Of a stretch of DNA of 64,000 nucleotides, positions 22,594 to 31,673 are shown piece by piece. Where the stretch lies: NCBI GenBank assembly GCA_016703765.1, contig JADJBL010000017.1:66798-130797 (forward strand), read 5' to 3'. Both the position numbers and the translations under genes were made by a program. Below the pieces are notes generated by a model. The model worked only from the letters and a program-made list of their open reading frames with translations. It did not search any database and was not told the origin of the DNA. How positions within the stretch are numbered: position 1 is the first letter of the stretch; the number at the start of each line of letters is the position of its first letter. Origin of the DNA: Saprospirales bacterium. Its GTDB lineage: Bacteria; Bacteroidota; Bacteroidia; Chitinophagales; Saprospiraceae.

Positions 22594-22788
22594 TTAAGCG
22601 TTGAGCTTGTAAATAAAACTGAGCATGCCGTTGGAAATCGAATCCATCAGGAAGATGATCAACGACAGAAGGAGAGATGCGACGATCACGACAATGGTGC
22701 TCCCCTGGAGGTTAGCCCAGGTAGGCCAGGTCACCTTGTTGACGAGTTCGTTATAACTTTCCTTAATATACAACTTCAGACTTTCCAT
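22594..22788 (-). CDS. secE: Preprotein translocase subunit SecE
   Basis: The 64-residue protein has an amphipathic N-terminal helix with the SecE motif ESYNELVNKVTWPTWANLQ and one membrane segment (GSTIVVIVASLLLSLIIFLMDSI). It is a single-span component of SecYEG. It sits directly after tRNA-Trp and 19 nt before nusG, the standard arrangement. Confidence 0.96.
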   Translation of the reverse strand: MESLKLYIKESYNELVNKVTWPTWANLQGSTIVVIVASLLLSLIIFLMDSISNGMLSFIYKLNA

Positions 22789-22803
22789 AAAGCTTGTTGT
22801 TTG

Positions 22804-22876
22804 CGCGGGCAGAAGGATTCGAACCCTCGGCCTAAGGTTTTGGAGACCTTCGCTCTACCAGCTGAGCTATACCCGC
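22804..22876 (-). tRNA. tRNA-Trp (CCA)
   Basis: This is a 73-nt cloverleaf with acceptor GCGGGTA/TGCCCGC, TTCGAATC in the T loop and a CT-CCA-AA anticodon loop. The discriminator is G. CCA is not encoded. It lies between tuf and secE as in most Bacteroidota. Confidence 0.97.
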
Positions 22877-22899
22877 TTAGGCGTGTCTCATTGCAAGAA

Positions 22900-22948
22900 A
22901 TCGGAAATCGGGCAATCCCCCAGTTTGGGAGAATGCCCAATTTCCGAT
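22900..22948 (-). other. Hairpin between tuf and tRNA-Trp
   Basis: ATCGGAAATCGGGCAATCCCC and GGGAGAATGCCCAATTTCCGAT form an imperfect stem of over 20 pairs around a short loop. There is no T run, so a processing site or partial terminator within the tuf-tRNA-secE transcript is more likely than a full stop. Confidence 0.6.
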
Positions 22949-22976
22949 GGTAAGGTATCTATTGAATTCCGAAGAA

Positions 22977-24173
22977 TTAATCGATAATTTCGGTAACCTG
23001 ACCGGCGCCAACCGTACGGCCTCCTTCGCGGATAGCGAAGCGGAGGTTTTTCTCCATAGCGATGGTGTTGATCAGTTTCACTTCCAGAGCCACGTTGTCG
23101 CCGGGCATCACCATTTCAACACCCGTGGGCAGCGTCACGTCGCCGGTCACGTCGGTGGTGCGGAAATAGAACTGCGGGCGGTAACCGTTGAAGAAGGGGG
23201 TATGGCGGCCGCCTTCGTCTTTGCTCAGTACGTACACTTCGGCTTTGAAGTGAGCGTGCGGCTTGACGGAACCCGGCTTGCAGATAACCATCCCGCGGGT
23301 GATCGCCTCTTTGTCGATACCGCGGAGCAGCAGACCTGCGTTGTCGCCGGCTTCGCCGCGATCCAGGATCTTGCGGAACATTTCCACCCCGGTAACGACC
23401 GACTTCATCGGCTTGGCGTCTTTGGGCATCATACCCAGGATCTCGACTTCCTCGCCGACGTTGATCACACCGCGCTCGATACGACCGGTTGCAACCGTAC
23501 CGCGGCCGGTGATGGAAAACACGTCTTCCACCGGCATGAGGAAAGGCTGGTCGATCAGACGAACCGGTTCTGCGATCTGGGTGTCGACTGCGTTCATCAA
23601 CTCCTTGATAGCGCGAATTCCGTCTTCGGTTCCTTCCAGAGCCTTGAGGGCGGAACCGCGGATAACAGCAGCGGTGTTGCCGTCGTATTTATATGCGGAA
23701 AGCAGTTCCCGGATTTCCATCTCCACCAGTTCCAACATCTCTTCGTCGTCCACCAGGTCTACCTTGTTCATAAAGACTACGATATTCGGAACACCTACCT
23801 GGCGGGCCAGAAGGATGTGTTCGCGAGTTTGGGGCATCGGGCCGTCCGTAGCAGCAACCACCAGGATCGCTCCGTCCATCTGAGCGGCGCCCGTAACCAT
23901 GTTCTTCACATAGTCGGCGTGACCCGGGCAATCCACGTGTGCATAGTGACGAGCTACTGTCTGATACTCCACGTGCGCTGTATTGATCGTAATACCGCGC
24001 TCTTTTTCTTCGGGAGCTGCGTTGATGGAGGCGTAGCTTTTCACTTCAGCAAGACCATCTTTCCCAAGTACAACTGTGATGGCAGCTGTGAGCGTAGTCT
24101 TCCCGTGATCTACGTGGCCGATCGTACCAATGTTTACGTGCGGTTTAGTCCGCTTAAATGTTTCCTTAGCCAT
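22977..24173 (-). CDS. tuf: Elongation factor Tu
   Basis: The 398-residue protein has G1 [10 protein letters not shown], the effector region [24 protein letters not shown] and NKVD. Domains 2 and 3 carry [13 protein letters not shown] and the [13 protein letters not shown] segment. It delivers aminoacyl-tRNA to the ribosome. It is embedded in a tRNA operon: four tRNAs upstream and tRNA-Trp downstream. The start [25 protein letters not shown] matches family length. Confidence 0.99.
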   Translation of the reverse strand: MAKETFKRTKPHVNIGTIGHVDHGKTTLTAAITVVLGKDGLAEVKSYASINAAPEEKERGITINTAHVEYQTVARHYAHVDCPGHADYVKNMVTGAAQMDGAILVVAATDGPMPQTREHILLARQVGVPNIVVFMNKVDLVDDEEMLELVEMEIRELLSAYKYDGNTAAVIRGSALKALEGTEDGIRAIKELMNAVDTQIAEPVRLIDQPFLMPVEDVFSITGRGTVATGRIERGVINVGEEVEILGMMPKDAKPMKSVVTGVEMFRKILDRGEAGDNAGLLLRGIDKEAITRGMVICKPGSVKPHAHFKAEVYVLSKDEGGRHTPFFNGYRPQFYFRTTDVTGDVTLPTGVEMVMPGDNVALEVKLINTIAMEKNLRFAIREGGRTVGAGQVTEIID

Positions 24174-24261
24174 CGCTTGAATTTTTTAGCTGTAAAGGTT
24201 TCTAATGATTAAAGTTGTTTCAGATACAGAGACGCCAAACGATCAGCGGCCCGATTCCTGG

Positions 24262-24333
<72 letters not shown>

Positions 24334-24386
24334 CGGTATTACACGGCCAATGGCCGTAAAAAGGTGTTTAAATCGTCTTTTCAAAG

Positions 24387-24459
24387 AGCGGGCGACGAGA
24401 CTCGAACTCGCGACCCTCAGCTTGGAAGGCTGATGCTCTACCAACTGAGCTACGCCCGC
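24387..24459 (-). tRNA. tRNA-Gly (TCC)
   Basis: This is a 73-nt cloverleaf with acceptor GCGGGCG/CGCCCGC, stem TCAGC/GCTGA and anticodon loop CT-TCC-AA. The T loop is GTTCGAGTC. CCA is not encoded. Confidence 0.96.
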
Positions 24460-24492
24460 TTGTCCGCCGGAGCTAAGCTACGGCGGGCGCAG

Positions 24493-24575
24493 TGGGGGTG
24501 ATAGGATTCGAACCTATTCAGTCAAAGACACCAGATTTACAGTCTGGCCCGGCTCTCCAACTCCGGCGCACCCCC
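24493..24575 (-). tRNA. tRNA-Tyr (GTA)
   Basis: This 83-nt tRNA has a long variable arm (class II), acceptor GGGGGTG/CACCCCC, and an anticodon stem CCAGA...TCTGG with GTA. The T loop is GTTCGAATC and the discriminator is A. Confidence 0.96.
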
Positions 24576-24588
24576 GCTTTCAATTTGG

Positions 24589-24661
24589 AGCCAGCAGAGG
24601 GACTCGAACCCCCGACCAGCTGATTACAAATCAGCTGCTCTACCAACTGAGCTATGCTGGC
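24589..24661 (-). tRNA. tRNA-Thr (TGT)
   Basis: This is a 73-nt cloverleaf with acceptor GCCAGCA/TGCTGGC, stem GCTGA/TCAGC and anticodon TGT. The CCA end is encoded (24586-24588). It is the first tRNA of the operon, about 60 nt after the promoter at 24723. Confidence 0.96.
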
Positions 24662-24722
24662 GGGACCTAAGTTTTCTGCCATTTTCCACTTCGCACAAGG
24701 AGACTTTTCTCACAAGCGGATG

Positions 24723-24751
24723 CAAAGATATGGCTTTTTGAATAAAAGCAA
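24723..24751 (-). promoter_or_regulatory. Promoter of the tRNA-tuf operon
   Basis: On the minus strand, TATCTTTG (24723-24730) matches the Bacteroidota -7 consensus TAnnTTTG. TTG (24749-24751) lies 18 nt upstream, near the expected -33 spacing. It is the only such pair between hpf and the tRNAs. Confidence 0.65.
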
Positions 24752-24775
24752 AAAACTTTTTTATCTTTTAAAATG

Positions 24776-24808
24776 AAAAGGGGAGCGGGTTAAGTCCGCC
24801 CCCCTTTT
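24776..24808 (-). terminator. Terminator after hpf
   Basis: AAAAGGGG-AGCGGG pairs with CCGCCC-CCCTTTT around TTAAGT. It begins 18 nt past the hpf stop on the minus strand and separates the rpsU-xer-hpf transcript from the tRNA operon promoter. Confidence 0.65.
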
Positions 24809-24825
24809 ACACCCCTTCTTTTTAA

Positions 24826-25128
24826 TTATTTTACTTCGAAGTGCTTCTCCTTGTACTTTTGGAGCTGCCGCTTCAGGGTGTCTGCAACTCCCTCTACCGC
24901 CCCCTCGAAGTTTTTATGGACTTCCTTGGCAAATAACGTCTCCCCGGGCACGTGCACTTTTACTTCAGCCACTTTGTCCCGGACTTGCCCCGAGTTCTCC
25001 AACCGCAAAATGACGTTGATCTCGATGATGCGATCGAAAAAGGTGTCGAGCTTTTGGAGCTTCTTCTCGATGAATTCCAGCAGCTTTTGGTCAGCTTTGA
25101 ACTGGACCGATTCGGTGTGTATCTTCAT
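24826..25128 (-). CDS. hpf: Ribosome hibernation promoting factor, short type
   Basis: The 100-residue protein starts MKIHTESVQFKADQKLLEFIEKKLQKLDTFFDRI and has the HPF/YfiA fold pattern (VILRLENSGQVRDKVAEVKVHVPGETLFAKEVHKNFEGAVEGVADTLKRQLQKYKEKH). It binds the 30S decoding region and inactivates ribosomes in stationary phase. The long-form C-terminal domain is absent. An ATG eight codons upstream is possible but adds non-conserved residues. Confidence 0.93.
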   Translation of the reverse strand: MKIHTESVQFKADQKLLEFIEKKLQKLDTFFDRIIEINVILRLENSGQVRDKVAEVKVHVPGETLFAKEVHKNFEGAVEGVADTLKRQLQKYKEKHFEVK

Positions 25129-25166
25129 TGGTTCCAAATTAAGGTGAAACAAGATTCGACAGTCGC

Positions 25167-26072
25167 CTACCCCTTGGGTTTCCCCTTGGGATGGGCCAGT
25201 TGGTATACTTCCTTGAGTTTCTCTATTGCATTGTGCGTATAAACCTGTGTAGCGGCGAGGCTCGAATGCCCCAGTAACTCCTTGATCGCATTAATGTCGG
25301 CGCCCTTATTGGACAGGTGGGTGGCAAACGAATGCCGCAACACATGCGGGCTTCTCTTTTCCACCGTAGTCACCATCGACAGGTATTTCCTCACCACCCG
25401 GTACACGAATTTGGGGTACATGGGCGCCCCCTTGTCCGTGAGGAGCAGGTTGGCGGGTAGTTCTTCGAAGCTTGTCCGGCGCAGGTCGATATAGGCCCGG
25501 AGCCTTTCGGCCAGATCGGGGAGGATCGGGATGATCCGCTCCTTTCCGCCCTTGCCCTTCACCCGGATCTGCATCCGGTGGAAGTCGGCCGACTCCGGCG
25601 TCATCCCCATCAATTCGGCCCGCCGCAGCCCGGTCATATACAGTAGTTCCAACATCATTCGATCGCGCGCTCCTTCGAATCCCGCCGGGAAAACAACCTC
25701 GTCGAGGAGTTGCGCCAGGTGCTCTTCCCGGACAAATACGGGAAGCGCTTTGCCCGTCTTCGGAGCGAGAATCTTGAGCATCGGGCTTTGTTGCACCCAA
25801 CCGCGCTTGAGCAGGAAGCGAAAAAACGTCTTTAGGCAGGACAGCTTCCGGTTGATCGCCCGGGGGGAAAGGCCGTGTTCCAGCATATCGACCATCCAGG
25901 CCCTGATATGCAAAGGCCCTATCTCCGAAACGGAAATAAGGCCGTATTGAACTTCTGCGAACGTCAGAAACTGATCCGTATCGCTTTGATATGCTTCTAC
26001 AGTATGCGGAGAAAACCGCTTTTCGTATACCAAATAGTCCCTGAATGCCCGGTGCTCGTGTCCTCTAATCAT
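25167..26072 (-). CDS. Tyrosine recombinase XerC/XerD
   Basis: The 301-residue protein has an N-terminal SAM-like DNA-binding domain (FRDYLVYEKRFSPHTVEAYQSDTDQF). The catalytic domain carries R in GLRRAEL, K in RVKGKGGKER, HVLRHSFATHLSNKGADINAIKELLGHSSLAATQVYTH with the H-x2-R and H/Y residues. It is of normal Xer length and resolves chromosome dimers at dif. It lies in a housekeeping operon with rpsU and hpf, which argues against a mobile-element integrase. C versus D cannot be told from the sequence alone. Confidence 0.92.
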   Translation of the reverse strand: MIRGHEHRAFRDYLVYEKRFSPHTVEAYQSDTDQFLTFAEVQYGLISVSEIGPLHIRAWMVDMLEHGLSPRAINRKLSCLKTFFRFLLKRGWVQQSPMLKILAPKTGKALPVFVREEHLAQLLDEVVFPAGFEGARDRMMLELLYMTGLRRAELMGMTPESADFHRMQIRVKGKGGKERIIPILPDLAERLRAYIDLRRTSFEELPANLLLTDKGAPMYPKFVYRVVRKYLSMVTTVEKRSPHVLRHSFATHLSNKGADINAIKELLGHSSLAATQVYTHNAIEKLKEVYQLAHPKGKPKG

Positions 26073-26135
26073 CCTTGTAGTTCAACCCGCTTAAGGTACA
26101 ACTATCCCCGGAAAAATGCAATGACAGGGTCGGAA

Positions 26136-26330
26136 TTATCCTTGCTGGTCCCCGTACGTTTTTTGCTTGTACACGGCTTTCAACACCTCCGCTCTCCTTT
26201 GAATGGAGGGCTTTACGAAATGTTTGCGGCGGCGCAGTTCTTTCAGAATGCCCGCTTTTTCGAATTTGCGCTTGTATTTTTTGAGCGCTCTTTCGATCGA
26301 CTCACTGTCTTTTACATCGATGATCAACAT
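26136..26330 (-). CDS. rpsU: 30S ribosomal protein S21
   Basis: The 64-residue protein has the S21 pattern MLIIDVKDSESIERALKKYKRKFEKAGILKELRRRKHFVKPS. It is a basic, mostly helical late-binding 30S protein. It is the first gene of the rpsU-xer-hpf run, with its own promoter at 26372-26402. Confidence 0.96.
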   Translation of the reverse strand: MLIIDVKDSESIERALKKYKRKFEKAGILKELRRRKHFVKPSIQRRAEVLKAVYKQKTYGDQQG

Positions 26331-26371
26331 ATCAAGGATTCCAATTGGTTAAAAAATCATTTTTAGGATTG

Positions 26372-26402
26372 CAAAGGTAAAAGAATATCCCGAAACTTGC
26401 AA
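26372..26402 (-). promoter_or_regulatory. Promoter of rpsU
   Basis: On the minus strand, TTG (26400-26402) and TACCTTTG (26372-26379) are separated by 20 nt, a near-perfect Bacteroidota -33/-7 pair. The leader to rpsU is about 40 nt. The -33 element lies four bases from the divergent TonB-like gene's ATG. Confidence 0.75.
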
Positions 26403-26405
26403 ACC

Positions 26406-26858
26406 ATGCAAAAGGAAAAGAAGGACAAACATTTTATCAGGAAGCCCCATTTCGAGGGCGGGCTGAACGCCATGCGCAAGATCATCCGGGAGAATCTCCG
26501 TTATCCGGAAGAAGCCCTGAACAACAAGATCGAGGGAACCGTCGTCGTCAAATACGCCATCGATCACCTGGGCAAGGTGACAGACGCCAAGGTGATCGCC
26601 GGCATCGGCCACGGCTGCGATGAAGAAGCGATTCGCCTGGTGCACCTTTTTCAGTTCCAGGTACCCAAGAACCGGGGCATCCGGGTCCGCTTCCACAAGG
26701 ATATCCACATCCATTTCCGCCTCCCTGCGAAAAAAGAAAAACCAAAACCGCCACCTGCCCCCACCGCCTTCACCTATACGATCACCCCGGAACCTGCCGA
26801 CCCCAAACCGGAGGAAAAACCGGCCGCCGGAGGATATACGATTACCCTCAACTGGTAA
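26406..26858 (+). CDS. TonB C-terminal-domain protein without membrane anchor
   Basis: The 150-residue protein has a TonB-like C-terminal fold at the start: FEGGLNAMRKIIRENLRYPEEALNNKIEGTVVVKYAIDHLGKVTDAKVI, then GCDEEAIRLV. A Pro/Lys-rich tail follows (KKEKPKPPPAPTAF). Normal TonB has an N-terminal membrane helix and a Pro-rich spacer before this domain. Here the order is reversed and no membrane segment or signal peptide is visible. It may be a cytoplasmic or partner-docked relative. The function is unknown. It ends at the terminator at 26857-26892. Confidence 0.75.
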   Translation: MQKEKKDKHFIRKPHFEGGLNAMRKIIRENLRYPEEALNNKIEGTVVVKYAIDHLGKVTDAKVIAGIGHGCDEEAIRLVHLFQFQVPKNRGIRVRFHKDIHIHFRLPAKKEKPKPPPAPTAFTYTITPEPADPKPEEKPAAGGYTITLNW

Positions 26859-26892
26859 AAAAAACGGGGATGCAGTTCGCACTGCATCCCCG
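26857..26892 (-). terminator. Strong terminator of the susCD operon
   Basis: CGGGGATGCAG pairs with CTGCATCCCCG around TTCGCA, an 11-bp perfect stem. On the minus strand it is followed by eight T, and it lies 34 nt past the SusD stop. It can also end the convergent TonB-like transcript. Confidence 0.88.
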
Positions 26893-26925
26893 CCGGTTTA
26901 TTTATGGGGGTAAACGAGCTTCCGC

Positions 26926-28299
26926 TTATTTATCCCAAAATACCTTGTCGAATACCGTTACACTCTGATACGGCTGGAAATTGTCCCCGTTGTAGAGCCG
27001 CTCGTCCTGCGGATAGGGGAAGCGGGTTGCGATCGCGGTGGTCCCGGCAGCAGGTTGCAGCGCGGGAAATCCTTTGCGACGGAAATCCGTATACGGCTCC
27101 AGAGAGGTGTACAAAGCGATGTACTTGTGCGTCAGGATGATCTCCAGGGTAAGCGTATCGGGTATCTGAGCCGCCACGAACGCAGGATCATCGATGCCAA
27201 ATTGTCCCAGGGATGCGGTAATGGCTGCGCTGAAAGCTGCCAGAGCGCGACCCGGATCGGTAGGCAATGCTGCTTCCGCTTCGATGAACTTGGCCTCGGC
27301 ATACGTAGCGAGGGGTACCGGAGAATTATCCGATACCAATGCAGCTCCAAAGCTGGAAGCATTCACTCCGTCGGCGGCAACGCCGGCGGCTGCTCCGGAG
27401 TACCCGTCGAGCGGATTCTTGGAGGCAAAAAGCGGAAGGCGCGGGTCGTTGATGCCCAACATCAGGTCGATGAAGAATTTGCCCATGACCACGTCGCCGG
27501 TGCGCTGATCGGCAAACTGGAACCAGGGATTCTGCTCGGTAACCGCCGTTCCAAAAGGCACCAGCGCGTTCCCGGCGTTGTCGGCAATAGCGCCCGCATC
27601 GATATCTCCCAACGCATTGGCATAAGCGCTTGCGTCGATCTCGGAAAGGTGCAAATGGTAGCGGGCCTGCAGGGTGCGAGCCATAGCGATCCATGCTGCA
27701 TTGTCCCCGCCGAAGATCAGGTCGCTGCTGGCATCCGGCGAAAAGGTGCTGGTGGGCTGTTGCAGATCAACCACGGCATCCCGCAACAGGGACTGGATCT
27801 GGTCGTAAATTCCGGCGCCGCTGTCATAAGCGGGCTTGAGTTGCTCGGCCCCTTTAAGCGCATCCGAAAACGGTACGTCGTTAAACAGGTCGACCGTCGA
27901 ACCGATCATCAAAGCGGTAAGGATCCTGGCCACCCCGCGGAAATACGGAGCCGGCTGCTCGGTGTCGCTGGCTTTCTCAATGATCACTTTAAGGTCCTGT
28001 AATGCCGACTCGTAGATTCCCGCCCATGCGTTGTTGACGTCGGTTTCGGTCAGGATGTAAATGTCGGAAGCCTGGTGCTGGCGGTTGACGCCCGCATGGT
28101 GCTGGGACCCAACGGATGCATAACGGCCGAGGTCGCCCCCGAGCACATAGCCCATGGTAACCTGCGCCTGGGGCAGGAGGAGATCGAGCGACACGTCCAA
28201 GGGGTTGTTCGGATCGACATTGAGCTCCGGATCGATGAAGTTGCAGCTTCCCACCGTCAGGGCCAGAGAAACCGCCATGATTCTAAAAATATTTTTCAT
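26926..28299 (-). CDS. SusD/RagB-family nutrient-binding lipoprotein
   Basis: The 457-residue protein has a lipoprotein signal ending SLALTVGSC, with Cys19 as the lipidation site. The N-terminal NNP/NPLDVSLDLLLPQAQ and the SusD-like segments VNNAWAGIYESALQDLKVIIEKA and RGVARILTALMIGSTVDLFNDVPFSDAL are typical of the SusD-like (SusD/RagB) superfamily. It caps the partner SusC barrel on the cell surface and binds glycans or peptides. The partner gene lies upstream with a 33-nt gap. No carbohydrate enzymes are nearby, so the substrate is open. Confidence 0.92.
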   Translation of the reverse strand: MKNIFRIMAVSLALTVGSCNFIDPELNVDPNNPLDVSLDLLLPQAQVTMGYVLGGDLGRYASVGSQHHAGVNRQHQASDIYILTETDVNNAWAGIYESALQDLKVIIEKASDTEQPAPYFRGVARILTALMIGSTVDLFNDVPFSDALKGAEQLKPAYDSGAGIYDQIQSLLRDAVVDLQQPTSTFSPDASSDLIFGGDNAAWIAMARTLQARYHLHLSEIDASAYANALGDIDAGAIADNAGNALVPFGTAVTEQNPWFQFADQRTGDVVMGKFFIDLMLGINDPRLPLFASKNPLDGYSGAAAGVAADGVNASSFGAALVSDNSPVPLATYAEAKFIEAEAALPTDPGRALAAFSAAITASLGQFGIDDPAFVAAQIPDTLTLEIILTHKYIALYTSLEPYTDFRRKGFPALQPAAGTTAIATRFPYPQDERLYNGDNFQPYQSVTVFDKVFWDK

Positions 28300-28332
28300 A
28301 AGGAATTGTCTTTTGAATTTGGAATTGAAAGT

Positions 28333-31300
28333 TTAGAAACCGACCTGCAGGCCAACCATGTAAGATTTCGTACCCGGCATGTTGAAGTAATCCAAACCCT
28401 GTGCGTTCGAAGCGCCGTAGAGGTTGGTCTCCGGATCGATACCGGTGTAGGGTGTGCTCAGGAACAGGTTCCTTCCCGACAGCGTGAGGGTCAGGTACTG
28501 CATTTTGGCTCCTTTGATCCAATCCTTCGGCAGGGAGTAGCTCAGAGAGACATCGCGCAGGCGGACCCAGCTGGTCTCCTCGATGAAATCTTCCGTGTTG
28601 CCGCCCACAAAGCTGTTGCCCCTTCCGTCGGAAAGCCAAGCCTGGTTGACCAGAACTTCCTGGGAGTTGGCGCCGGTGGTTTGCGGGATCTCATAGGTAT
28701 CCGGATCGTTGTCGTGATCCCAGAAAACAACTTTTCCTTCCGAATCCAGTTCGGCGAGTTGTCCTTCGAACACTTCCATCGTTCCGCGGCGGTCGGCCGT
28801 TTCCTGGTGGGTTCCGAAGTAGTACATAGCGCCCTTGGTTCCGTTCCACATATAGCCGCCTTCTTTGATATCCAACAGCGCGGAAAGGCTCAGGCCTTTG
28901 AAAGTGAACGTGTTGCGGATACCGATCTGGAAGTCGGGAAGCGAGGAGTTGAAAGAGCGCTCGTTGGGGTCGAACAGCGGGAAGCCCGTATTGGGGTCGA
29001 TGACGCGATTTCCGTCGGCGTCTTCGTAAAAACCTGTTCCGAAAATGGAGCCGTAAGGCACGCCGACCACCGCGCGAACGGAGGCGCCGGTGAAACCGCC
29101 GAGGAACACCTGATCCACACCTTCAGCCAGTGCGACCACGTCGTTTTTGTTGCTGGTGAAGTTGGTGACCAGATCCCAGGTGAAGTTTTTGCTGCGAACA
29201 GGCGTCAGGGAGAGGATCGCTTCGATCCCTTTGTTCGACAACTGGGCCGAGTTCTGGATGAAATTCTGGAATCCCGAAGATGCGGTTACAGGTACGGCCA
29301 GGATGATATCCTTGGATACAGAGGAGTAGTAGGTTACATCCAGTCCGATGCGGTTGCGGAAGAAACGCAGGTCTGCGCCCACTTCCCAGGAATCCTTGAT
29401 TTCGGGACGCAGTTCGGGGTTACCCAGCACGAAGCTCTTGGTAAAACCGGAAACGCCCAGGTAGGGGAAGATCACCCCTGCGGTCCATCCGTCTGCATAG
29501 CCGCCGGAGGTAAAGTACGTATCGGTCGAATAGGCAAAAGTACCCAGACCCACGCGGCCGAAAGATCCGCGAACCTTGGCGAAGCTCAGCACGTCGCTGT
29601 TCATCCCCAGGGCTTCCGACAGCACGATGCTACCGCCTGCGGAATAATAGGAGTAGGGATTGTTTGCTTCGGGCAGCGACAGGTCGGATTCGATGCGGTA
29701 GGTACCGGACAGGTACAGCCAGCTGTTGAAGCCGATGTCAAGCACACCGAATACACCCTGGTTGCGGTTGAGGGTGTTATCTGCGCTGGTAAACTGGCTG
29801 GAGGCGTTGGAAAGGTCATAGAAGCCCGGAATAACCAGCCCGTCTCCCTGAGAGTATAGGTTGTCGAGGGTAAACTCCCGGATGTTGTGACCGACGGTGA
29901 GGGTCAGCTCGATATTCTCGGAAATAGTCGGATGAAGAGTGGCGAGCAGGTCGCTGTTGATGCGCTTGCTGGAGTACTGGTCTTCGAACACCTGGCCGGA
30001 GGGCAAGGTAGAGGAGAAAATAGCGAAATACTGCTTGCGAATGTCGGAGTAAAAGTCAACTCCCGGGCGCCATGCAAAGGTCAGCCAGTCGGTCGGGTTA
30101 TAGGTAAAACTGAAGTTCCCGATCACCCGGTTTACATTGTCCGAAAGGGGGTTGTTGTTGGCCGTCCAGTAGGGGTTGTCGTAAATCGAGGTACCGTTGG
30201 CCGGGTTGAGGCCGCGATAACCGCGGGGGCTGCCATCGGGGAAGGTATAGGCGGCTTCGTTGGTACCCGCGTCTTCCAGGCCGTTGGCGTTGTCGAAGGT
30301 GGGCGCGGAGCGCACGAGGCCCAGCATCACACCGGAGGTGTTGGAGCCTTGCTCAATGCGGATACCGCCCGAGTTGATGTACTGAACGCCGATACCCAGG
30401 TTTACTTTTTTGCCCAGTTTGGTGTCTGCATTCAAACCGAAATTGATGCGGTTGAACGTGTTGTTGGGCACGATCCCGGTTTCGTCCAGGAAGCCCACAG
30501 AAAAACGCACGCTGGAGTTTTCGTTGGCGGCGGAAATCGCCAGGTTGCTGTTGGAGGCAAGACCGGTCTGGAAGAAATCGTAGTGGTCGAATACATCAAT
30601 AGGAGTGCTGCTCGCAAAGGGGCTGCTTTGTCCTACGATGTAAAGGCCGTTGGAGGTCCAGTCGTACTTGCCGTCGCCGTCGCGGTCTTGCGCTGCGGTA
30701 AGCGGGTAATCCGCCGTGGCGTAGCGCAGGGTGTCGACCGAGGCGCCCCAGGAGCGGGCCTGGCGGCTATCCGGGCTGTTGTACAATCCTCCGGCGCCTT
30801 GAGAATAAGCGTCCTGAAGATCCGGAAGTTTGTTGGCCTGGTTGAAGGTCAGGTTGGTGGTAAAATCCACGCTGATCTTCTGGCCACCGGGAAGGCCTTT
30901 TTTGGTCGTGATAATAATGGCGCCGTTGCCTGCAAGGCTACCGTAGAGCGCCGTAGCGGCTGCGCCTTTCAACACCGTGACCGACTCGATGTCGTTCTGG
31001 TTGATGTCGATGGCGCGGTTGGAGTAGGCCACCGAGGCTACTGCCGGACCCGAGCCGGGGCGGCGGAGCTGGGAGTTGTCGATGGGCACGCCATCTACGA
31101 TGATCAGCGGCTGGTTGCTACCCGAGATCGTGTTGGCGCCGCGGATCAGGAAGAACGAAGAGCCGCCTGCTGTTCCGGCCGAGCCGGTGACCTGCAGGCC
31201 CGCTACCTTACCGGCCAGCGATTGCACGAAGTTGGCTTCGTTGGCCCTAAGCAGTTCGGTAGATTCCACCTGCTGAACGGCATAGCCGATCGACTTTTCC

Positions 31301-31635
31301 TCCTTGGTTACCCCAAGGGCGGTGACGACAGCGGTTTCGAGGGTCACCCCTTCGGCCATCGCCACGTCGACGACGTTGGACGCGCCAAGGGTAACTTCAA
31401 CCGTTTCAAAACCGGTGTAACTGAAAACGATAACAGTGGAACCTTCGGGCACCCGGACGGAATAGGTTCCGTCAATTTCGGTAATCGTGCCGGAGGTGGT
31501 CCCCTTGACCAGCACGCTGGCGCCGATCAGGGCAACTCCATTTTGGTCCGAAACGGTACCTGTAACGGTCCGTTGCGCAAGCATGGCGCCAATTGAGCAT
31601 AGCACCAAGCCCAGGGCGAGTGAGAGTTTTTTCAT
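28333..31635 (-). CDS. SusC/RagA-family TonB-linked outer-membrane transporter
   Basis: The 1100-residue protein has a signal peptide (MKKLSLALGLVLCSIGAMLAQ) and a carboxypeptidase-like domain (VTGTVSDQNGVALIGASVLVKGTTSGTITEIDGTYSVRVPEG). The TonB-box/plug region includes VVTALGVTKEEKSIGYAVQQV, and the SusC hallmark is LIIVDGVPIDNSQ with IESVTVLKGAAATALYGSLAGNGAIIITTKKG. The barrel ends with YMVGLQVGF. It imports substrates captured by SusD. The leader carries a hairpin that may attenuate transcription. Confidence 0.95.
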   Translation of the reverse strand: MKKLSLALGLVLCSIGAMLAQRTVTGTVSDQNGVALIGASVLVKGTTSGTITEIDGTYSVRVPEGSTVIVFSYTGFETVEVTLGASNVVDVAMAEGVTLETAVVTALGVTKEEKSIGYAVQQVESTELLRANEANFVQSLAGKVAGLQVTGSAGTAGGSSFFLIRGANTISGSNQPLIIVDGVPIDNSQLRRPGSGPAVASVAYSNRAIDINQNDIESVTVLKGAAATALYGSLAGNGAIIITTKKGLPGGQKISVDFTTNLTFNQANKLPDLQDAYSQGAGGLYNSPDSRQARSWGASVDTLRYATADYPLTAAQDRDGDGKYDWTSNGLYIVGQSSPFASSTPIDVFDHYDFFQTGLASNSNLAISAANENSSVRFSVGFLDETGIVPNNTFNRINFGLNADTKLGKKVNLGIGVQYINSGGIRIEQGSNTSGVMLGLVRSAPTFDNANGLEDAGTNEAAYTFPDGSPRGYRGLNPANGTSIYDNPYWTANNNPLSDNVNRVIGNFSFTYNPTDWLTFAWRPGVDFYSDIRKQYFAIFSSTLPSGQVFEDQYSSKRINSDLLATLHPTISENIELTLTVGHNIREFTLDNLYSQGDGLVIPGFYDLSNASSQFTSADNTLNRNQGVFGVLDIGFNSWLYLSGTYRIESDLSLPEANNPYSYYSAGGSIVLSEALGMNSDVLSFAKVRGSFGRVGLGTFAYSTDTYFTSGGYADGWTAGVIFPYLGVSGFTKSFVLGNPELRPEIKDSWEVGADLRFFRNRIGLDVTYYSSVSKDIILAVPVTASSGFQNFIQNSAQLSNKGIEAILSLTPVRSKNFTWDLVTNFTSNKNDVVALAEGVDQVFLGGFTGASVRAVVGVPYGSIFGTGFYEDADGNRVIDPNTGFPLFDPNERSFNSSLPDFQIGIRNTFTFKGLSLSALLDIKEGGYMWNGTKGAMYYFGTHQETADRRGTMEVFEGQLAELDSEGKVVFWDHDNDPDTYEIPQTTGANSQEVLVNQAWLSDGRGNSFVGGNTEDFIEETSWVRLRDVSLSYSLPKDWIKGAKMQYLTLTLSGRNLFLSTPYTGIDPETNLYGASNAQGLDYFNMPGTKSYMVGLQVGF

Positions 31636-31673
31636 ACTAATCCAGTTTGACAGTTAAGAATAAAAATGAATAA

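Noticed and set aside
25167..26072. Integrase of a mobile island
   Set aside because: Length and motifs are those of chromosomal Xer proteins and it is co-directional with rpsU and hpf, with no att-like repeats at the nearby tRNA genes.
29887..31596. A 569-codon plus-strand frame opposite susC
   Set aside because: It is the antisense shadow of a strongly conserved SusC gene, without motifs or promoter.
26926..31635. Polysaccharide utilisation locus
   Set aside because: Only the SusC/SusD pair is present. No glycoside hydrolases, lyases or hybrid regulator flank it within the window.
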